The position numbers and the translations under genes were made by a program. Positions 29,801-38,800 of a stretch of 47,859 nucleotides of DNA are shown here, in pieces. Origin of the DNA: Betaproteobacteria bacterium (GTDB lineage: Bacteria > Pseudomonadota > Gammaproteobacteria > Burkholderiales > WYBJ01); the NCBI GenBank assembly GCA_009377585.1, contig WHTS01000039.1, forward strand, positions 1 through 47,859. Reading direction: 5' to 3'. Below the pieces are notes generated by a model. The model did no database searches. It was not told the DNA's origin and was given only the letters and a program-made list of their open reading frames with translations. Every line of letters begins with the position of its first letter. The first letter of the stretch is position 1.

Positions 29801-32800
29801 TGTCGGCGAAACGGCGCGCGCCAAACGTGTCGAAGCCGAACGCGAGATCGAGATCCACGTTGATCGAGCCGGCCAGCGTGACCCCGAGCGGCCCCAGCAG
29901 AGGGAAGAACTGGCTGTACGGCATGCTGATGTTCACCGCCGGCATGTCGTAGCCGATCAGGGGCGCATCCTTGCCCATCAGCAGGCCGAAGAGCGACGTG
30001 GGGTTCTCGATGACCGGGAAAACGAAGCCGCCGCCGGGCGCTGCGGTGAGCTTCTCCGCCGCCTCGCGCTGCTCGGCAGTGCCGTTGTTCTTGAACTGAT
30101 CGAGCGGGTCGGTGGCGCGGGTGACGTTGGGCGTTGCGGTGGTCAGATCCGGCAGGCCGCGCACGTCGATCGCGCCCAGATCGAAGCTGCCGAAGTCGAG
30201 CAGGACCGCATCTCCGGCAGTGGAGAGACCATCGAGGATGTCCGCCAGGTCGAGGACGTTGCCCAGCGCGGCGAGGAACGTGGCGGCCGAGTCGGCGCCG
30301 TTGCCGAGCAGGGCCGCCATTTCGAGCAGGGTGACCGCGCCGTCGTCGTTGCGGTCGAGCAGCGAGCGCGTCGGCCCCAGATCGGACAGCACCGGCAGCC
30401 GCGTGTTGAGGACGCCGAGCACCGGGCGGATCGGTCCCAGCACCGAGTCGACGGTGTCCACCATCGGCCCGACGACATTGGCGAGGAAGGTCCCGAGGTC
30501 GAGCCGGACATTCTCGAAGGCGATCTGCGGACGGTTGCCGAAGGGATCGGATTCGCCGGGGTCTGCGCCGGCGAACGACCAGTCGAGGCCGAAGTCGGCG
30601 AGCAGACGGGGAAAGGCCGCCCCGTCGCCCAGACTGAGGTCGAGATCGAGGTTCACGTCGGCGTCGGCGGTGAAGGCCGCATCGATCATTGCGTCGAGGT
30701 CCGGCCCGCCGGCCAGTTCCGCGAACGTGAGGCGGTCGTCGTCGTCCCCGGGGTCGCGTAGGTCGATCGTGAACTGTCCGGCGAGGCGCGACGGCGCAGT
30801 CTCGTCGTCTTTCGCCTGCAGACGCAGGAAGCCGAGCGAGCCGACGGCGCTAAGCGAGGGCGCGGTGACTTCGAGATCCACCGCCAGCTCGGGGATGGAG
30901 TTGCCGGCGGCGTCCCTCGCGTCGGTGTCGAAATAGACGCCGTCGGAGCGGCTCACGCCGAAGCCCATCTGAAAGCCCCAACCGAGCCGCACGTCGACGT
31001 CGCCGTCGACTTCGAGGCCGAGCGCAGGCAGTCCGATGTCGAAGTCGATCGGCACACTCAGGAGCGATAGATCCTGGCCGAGGTGCATGGCGAACGACAC
31101 GTCCTCGGGGCTGGAAGCGAGCTGGATGTCGTCGAGGTTCACATCGACGCCGGTATCGGCGCCGTCCCGCAGCAGGCCGAGCCCCGCCGGACCGAACACC
31201 TCGAACAGGGCTTGGCGCACGGCATCGTCCGAGTGATTCGCGAGCGCCCGCAGCCGCGCGAGCACGTCGTCGCGGAAGTCCTCGATGAACCGGGCGCCAT
31301 CCTCGAGGCTATCGCCCACCAGTGGCAACGCCACGCCGAACACCTCGCCGCTCAACGCCTGCTGCAGGCCTTGCAGCATCAGGTCGAGCCCGTCGAGGAG
31401 CGAGCTCAGGTCGTCGGGGATGCCGATGTCCGCGATGCACTGGGCGAGATCGGGCGCCGAGGCGAATACCACCGCCTCCTGCCCCGGGACGGCGCTGGAC
31501 GGGTCGATCAGAATCCCGATCAGATAACCGAGGTCCGGGATCTCGATCCGCAGGGGGTCGAGCGCGTCGGCCGGCGTCGGACAGAACACCGGCAGGTCGA
31601 CCGAGATCGCGCCCTGCACATCGACATCTACCAGGCTCGTCGACAGCTCGCTCAGCCGGTAGCGATGATCGGACGGGTCGTCCGTGATACCGACAGAAAA
31701 CGCAGCACGGTCGGTGGTTGCCGGATCCCCGTCGCGGTCGAGCCGCGCCGTGCCCGGCTGGGTGGCGCTGCCGATGAAGACACCGACGGGACCCACGGCC
31801 GCTTCAAACCGGATGTCCGATCCCAGGATTGCGGCGTCGAGCGTAAGTCCCGTGCTGTCGTAGAGGAACGGGACAGGGTCGACGCCGTCGGACAGGTCGA
31901 TGCCGAAGTCGAGGTCGAAGCGCGCGCCGGCCTCGATCTGCATCACCGCTTCGCCGCCGACGTCGATGAGATTGGTGACCCCGGCCAGCGCGGCGGCCGC
32001 ATCGCCGCTCACGAGCCCGACCAGCTGCGCCAGGTCGAGGTTCATCTCGCGCGGACCGCTGTCGTAGTCGTGCGCGAACTGCAGCGCGACCTTCAGTGCC
32101 GGATTCTCCGCGATGCTCCGGTCGAGCGTCAGCTCGACCTCGGCACTGTCGAAATCGGGTGTGCCGGGCGGATCGGCAAGGCCGACCGCATCCTCGAGCA
32201 GCTCCTCGATCGCCTGCAGCGACTGGGCAGGATTGCGCTTGAATTCCTCGATTCGAGCCGACAACTCGCCGGTTGCCTGCAGCAGATCGCCGACGCTCAG
32301 GTCGAGGAGCGGCAGCTTCTGGTCGAGGAAGCCAAAGCTTTCGAGGGTGGCCAGGTAGTCCACCACGCCCTGCACCGCCGCCAGTACGTCGTCGAACCCG
32401 AGGTGCTCGAAGTCGAAGAGCTGTTCGAGACCTGTCTGCTGCACGAGCAGCGTGCCCGGGTCGGTGATATCGCTCCAGGTCACGGTCAGCTTCGCCTCGG
32501 GCGGCAGCGTGAGGCCGGGCAACGCCGGTCGCATCGAAACCGGCAGAATCAGGTTGGCGAAGCCGTCAAAATCGGCTTCGGCAAGCGTCGTCGGATCGGT
32601 CAGCGCGCCGTACAACTCCGGCAGCGTGATGCGACCTGAGGTACCCGCCTGAGTGTTCGGGTCCTTGAGCGAGAGCGCTAGCGAAGCCGCGAGCGTGCCC
32701 ACGCCGTTGGCGACGCCGATCTCGACGAAGTCGAACAACCTGGCGATCGCGTCGATGTCGGCGGCGCTTGCCTGCGCCAAAGCGGTCAGCGATGCGTCCT

Positions 32801-35800
32801 GGACGAAGAAATGGCTGGTGAGCGAATCGTCGTCGAGCGGGTCCTCGGGCGTGGTATCGGGACGCAGCGGGGACAGGTCGATGCCGAACGTCACGTCCAG
32901 CGTGACGCCGCCATCCACGCTCACTTCGCTCGCGCTGCTGATCGCACCCAGCGGCTCCAGCCCGACGTCGAAGCCGATCGCTACCGGTTGCGGCGCGAAC
33001 ACCTGCGCCAGCGTAACGTCGAACGTGAGCAGGTTGGTAGCCGCATCGTAGCGCACACGCGTCGGGTCGCCGCCCAGGCGCGCCACGATCCGCTCGGTCA
33101 GCTCCTGCAGCGTCGAGTAATTCGGCGTGCCGTCCGGCGCCGTGACGAGCGCCACCATCTGATCGGTGAAGGCGCGGCCGAGGTCCACGACGTCGCCCAG
33201 CGTCGTATCGGACGTGAACGGAATGCGCGTGCCGAACACACCCGAGTCGCCGAAGCCGTCGAGCCAGCCGCCCAGTTGCTGCAGGAGAGCGAGGACCGAT
33301 TCCGGAGTGACGTTCGAGAAGTTGAGCAGGTCTTCGAAGTTGCGCGCCTCGAACGTGGGCGCGGCGCCCCCGAAGAGATCGTCGTCGGTGACGAGGATTA
33401 TCGGCTGGTCGGTTCCCGTCTCCAGCGGCCGCCCCCCGATCGTCGCCTGTACCGGCAGTGTCGCCGTCACGGTCCCGGTCGACGTCAGGTTCGAGAAAGC
33501 GTCGGCGCCTGCACCGATCAGCTCGCCGATCGTGAGACGCCCGTCGTCGTTGGGGTCGGTGAACGTCCCTGTCACGCGGCCGTCGAGGGCCACGTTCCCG
33601 CCCACGATCCGGGCCCCCAGGAAGCCGGCCGTGATGCCGGCGTCGAGGTTGGTCGCCGACACCGAGCCGGTCGCCACGAACTTCTCCGCCCGCACGAAGA
33701 ACGCTTCGCCGAGGTCGATGCCGGGCGTGAAGTTCACCCCGAAAGCGAACTTCGGCGTGTTCTCGTCGGCCGCGCTGACGAACTGCAGACCCGCGTCGAG
33801 CGCAAGCTGGGCCGAGGCGTCCACCGACAGTCCGAGGCCGGAGGCTTCGGACCCGAGAGCGATCGGAATCTCGCTACTGCCGCCCAGCGCCAGGTCGAGA
33901 TCGAACACCAGCTCGGTCTGGCTTGCGTCCGCGACGAGGTCCGCGAACTCGCGGCGAAGGGCGGCGACCAGCCCGCTCAGCGTCGGTGTGGTGTCGTCGG
34001 TGAAATAGGCGGCGACCGGCTCGTAGAGCCGGCTGCGCACTCGCGTCGCCAGGTCGAGCGCGTCGCCGAGCGAGCTGTCGGCGAGCGGCAACTGCTGTGT
34101 GAAGGGTGCAGAGTCGTCGAGCCGGTCGGCCCAATCCACGACCGTGAGGAGCCCCTGCAACATCGCATCGCGCACGAAAGCAGGAATCGGGAGGTCCTCG
34201 GGCAGGCCGAGGTCGCCTTCGACGTCGATGCGCGAAAGCACCGCGATCAGGTCGTCGAGGCTGTCGATGTGACCATCCGTCGCGCCGTCGATCGAGATCT
34301 TCAAGGAACCCAGGCTCACGCCACTCGCATCGGCGGCGAGCGTGAGGCCGTCGATGTCGAGCGCGCCCTCGATGTTCGCAACGAACATGTCGGTCAGCTC
34401 GGCAGGGCTGAACTCGTCCAGCGTGATCCGCTCGTCGGCCCCGGCTCCGCTCGTGGGATCGACCAGATTGACGCTGACCATGCCGGCGAGGCTGATGCCC
34501 TGGTTCGGGGTGACCGTCGTGTCTTCCTCGAGCCGCACCTGGAAGACGTCGGCGATCTTCCCGGTGATGCTGGGATCGTCGATCAGGGCCGAAAGGCCCA
34601 GCGTGATCTCGGGCGCCTCGTCCTCGGCGAGGAAGAAGCGCTCTCCGATGGGCACGTCCGGGTGGAGCCGAATGCCGATGGGAAGGCGGAACTGCGGATC
34701 CACGGTGAACTTGACGTCGCCCGTACCGTCGAACGCCAGCCCGGCGACACTCGTCCCGAGGTCGAGGTGCTCGGTGAACTGGATCGGGTCGGGGTTGAAC
34801 GGGATGGTGAACTGCAGTGCGCGCTCGTTTCCGCTGCCGGTCACTGCGACACCAAGCGCCTCCAGGTCGACGCCCAGGAATTCGGCGAGCTCGGTGATCA
34901 GATTCTGCAGCGTGGGGATCTCGGCCGTAAGCGTCAGGCGCTGTTTCAAGCCGGTTATGAAGTCGTCGAACTGCTGCGCGAGCGTCCCGAACCCGACCAC
35001 GCGGAACACTGCCTCATCGGAGGCTTGATCTCCCGGACTCGACCCCGTCGGTCGCGGCGCCACGAAGTCCGGATCCTGGTTCAGATCCTTGCCGAACTCG
35101 ACGACGAAATCCGTTTGCTCGACCTGCGCGATAGTGCCTTGGACCTCTATCCCGCCGCTTTTGTAGAAGACGGCATCGCCGACGTCTATGCCCTTCGACG
35201 CGATGTTGGTGTCCTGCAGCAGAATGACAAACTGCTTCTTGTCTCCGACCTCGAACGTGCCCGAGACGCTCGCCACCTGGCTTGGCCCGATGTCGACGCT
35301 GGCGACATCTCCCAGGACATCTCCCATGGTCTTGTTGACGATCGGCAGCTTCGTTCCCAGCACATCGGTCCCGGCGTATTGTTGAACCAGGCTGGACAGG
35401 GTCGAGAGCCCGGCGAGCACTTCGTCGGCAGCGCTCTCGATCGTGTTCAGGAGCTCTTCCGCCGCCTGGGTGGTGGCCGCCACGGAAAAGCTCTCGGGGG
35501 TCGCGATGTCCGACCACGTGAAGGTGACTTCGGCATTCCCCAACTCAAATAGCGGGACGCCATCCGTCTCCAGCGCAGAAATGGTGAACGTCGCGGCGAG
35601 GACGACGTCATCCGCGGACGGGTTACCGATCAGGCTCACCTCGCCCAGTTGCGTGACCGGCACTTCGAATTCCGGTGCGCGCACCACGCCGTCGAGTGCA
35701 TCCGTGCCCGGATCGTCGAGCTTCAGCTGAAGTCGCACGCCGGGATCGACCGTGAGAGCGGCGTCCATCAGGTCGACACCCAGGAATCCGAAGCGTCCGG

Positions 35801-38800
35801 CCGCCTCGACCGGCCCGCTGATCCTGATGTTCCTCAAGGTCAGTTCCGGATCATCCGCGGTGTTCGGCCGAATATAGAATCCGCGGCCATCCACTCCGGC
35901 CACGAGGTGCAACGCGACGTCCGCGGCGATCTCTGCCGAACCTTGCACATCGATGGTTCCGAGCGGACCCTCGCGGCCGAGACCCAGATCGGCGTTCCAC
36001 TTCAGCGTCTTCTCGATGCGGATGTCGAATTCGGTTCGATCATCGTCGGGTGATGGTGTGTCTTGGCCCACGTCGATCAGCCTGACGTTGTCCTCGGAAT
36101 CGAGCCCGTCGAGTCGGTGCCGCAATTCTTCGTTCGTGGTGATCGTCTCGCCGATATCACGCAGACTGAAGGCGCCGAGCCCGTCTTCGATGAGCCGACC
36201 CAGGATTTGCGGCTGCGTCAGCGCCGGGTTCGGCAGCGCGTTGCCTCCCGCTCCTGTGGGCGCAAGTCCGAAAGACTCACCGACCACCGCGATGTCACGC
36301 GCCAGCAGCCTTTCGTAGCGCCCGAAGGCGCTGTCGGCGAACGCCAATCCTTGGCGCATGAAGGCGAGCACCGTTTCTGCGGGCGGATCCGGAGGTCCCA
36401 CGATCTGGGACACGGAACCGAACTCGACGGTCTGGTAGTCCAGCCCAACCTTCAGGACGGTGGCGCCGTCGACACCCGAGCTCGTGGTGCCGATGACGAA
36501 GGTGTCGCGCTCCCCCAGCTTGTTCGCTTTCACGAACAACCTGTTTGTGCCGGAGCCGCCGTCGTAGTTGATCGAAAACACATTGATCACGCCGTTCTTG
36601 GCGTTATCGAGGATCAGGTCGTCATTACCGTCCAACCCCTTGACGATGATCGACACCAGCGTCGAACGGGTTGCGGTATACGTCGGAACGACAAGAACCG
36701 GATCGAAGTCCGCTGGGGAAGCGGTCCGGCCCGGCAACTGGTAGAACTGCACGAACCTTCCGCTCGCGTCCAGCCGGACGTAGAAAGTGTCATCCCCAGG
36801 AGTCCCCGCCATGGTGACGGTGAGACCGCCCTCGGAGTTGAGCACCACCTTGTCGACGTAGACTTCGAAAGGTCTGCCATCCGCCGGGCCGACGCCGGAG
36901 TCGAAGGGCGCAAGATCCTTGGTGCTGTTGGAGTTGTCGGGCCATGCGGCGTAAGCGGTTCCGCCAAAGGCAGCAATCCCGGCGTAATCGCCGAAATCGA
37001 ACGGGTCGATGTCGTTTGGCTTGGCACGCTTGAAGTCCGCCCCGTCCTCGTCGGAAGTACCATCGCTGACCTTTACATTTCGAAGCCATTTGACGCCACC
37101 ATCGAGACTCGCCGAGGCGAAGTACTGAACCTCCTGGCCATCCGTGGTGTTCTCGACAGGGGGAGGCGTTCTGATCTTGTCCTTGGGGTCTACCTTCTTG
37201 CTGTTGCGCGTGTCGAACCAGGAGCCGAAGACGGCACCAGTGACTTGGTCCACGCTGATGGCCGGGAAGAACTGGTCGTTCTTCCCTCGTTTGTCGTCGT
37301 TGACTCGAACGCGGTCGCTCCAATGTTCGCCATCGTCGTCCGAGTGCTTGACGAAGATGTCCATACCGCCATCGACTGTCCGGTCGGCATACATCAAATA
37401 CAGCCGACCATTGTGCGAATAGGGGCCGCCGTTGCTGCGGTCGTAGGCCACGTAAGGACTGGCACCCGTTCCCCTGGCGGGTGTCGCGTCGATACCGCTG
37501 CGGACAGCGGCAGTCTTGGGGGCCGTCAGTGGTTCGATGTCCCTCTTGAAGTCCAGCCCGTCCTTGAGCCCGTCCATATCCCGAGCCATCTGTATGTCGG
37601 TGGGTATGGATCGATTGCCGTCTTTGAAGTCCATCCACGCGACGACAACCTGACCCTTCGGACCTACGGTCGGGACAGCCATGTTGCCCGGGCCGTTCGA
37701 AACGATGTCGAAGCGAGCGAACGGCCCAACGCTCGCCGGGCCGCTGACCGAAGCACCCTGGATCGAAATGCTCTCGGCACCGTCCTGATACGTAATGAAC
37801 ACTGCCTCGTTTCCCGGTGTTTCGGCATCCGGCCCCGTGGCGATCCATGGCTTGTCGAACCCCGACACCGCAGGAGCATTCAGCTTCCTGATATCGAGAT
37901 AGGAAAGCCCGCCGTTGCCGCTCATGGCGTACATGATGGTGTTGAAGTCCTTGCCCGCATCGCTGCCCGTACCCCGCACCTGGGTCAGGTAGGCGACATG
38001 GACATTGCCGAATCGATCGAACGCGACCGACCCATCGATGGCGACCGCACCATCGACAGGAGCGTCCGCCCCAACCTTCACGACATCCCAGCGCGTTCCC
38101 GCGCTCAGGCTTCTCATCGTGAACTCCAAGCCTTTCCCGAGAACGTCGTTGGCCGTGGCTACGATATGACTGGGCAGCAACGGATCCACTGCAATGTGGG
38201 TTTCGATCTGACTGTTGTTCGCGCCACTCGCGTTCGAATCCTTGTCTGCCCGCAACAATTCAGCGCCATGAAAGGTGCCTGTGACAGCGGCCGCCGCCTG
38301 CAACCCCTGCGTAGATCCCTCCACGTGCGCGTACCCGAGCAGGTGCCGGGCCTCGTGGTCGAGCAACGTGGTGAGTGCGAACGCGTAGTCATCAACCGTC
38401 ATGCCGTCCGCGAAAATGTTTTCGCTGAAGACGAATGCCACGTCGCGTCGGTCCTCGTTTCCGACGTCCACTTTCTCGGCCAGACCGAGGAAAGATCCGT
38501 AGTCCGAAAAGATCGAGTCGTTGCCGCCGACGTAGATCGTCGAATACTCGATTCCCAGGTCCGGCTTGTTGGTCATGACGATCAGTCCGAGGTCAGCGAA
38601 AACCTCGTCAAGGCGATCGAGCGCCAACTCGATGATCGCGTTCTCCTGTCCGGCAAGATCGCCCGGTGCCTCGAACGCAGGGACTCCTAGATCCTGGATA
38701 CGGACAGCCCCGTCGTAGACCACACCCGACTCGCCATCCAGATCGAGGTAGAGCACCTGTCCGGCGAAGTCCGCCGCATCGCCGCTCGTCAGCTGCAGCT

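Noticed and set aside
27114-30761. Long open frame of 1,215 codons on the + strand opposite the RTX and module regions
   Set aside because: It is antisense to the giant gene. GC-rich, periodic RTX coding leaves other frames open, and the translation has no domain or natural composition.
32811-35552. Long + strand frame (913 codons) opposite the repeated modules
   Set aside because: Same explanation; it has Arg/Glu/Val-rich low-information composition and no ribosome site.
36063-38690. Long + strand frame (875 codons) opposite the N-terminal region of the giant gene
   Set aside because: Antisense shadow; the reverse strand carries Asp boxes and the zinc motif.
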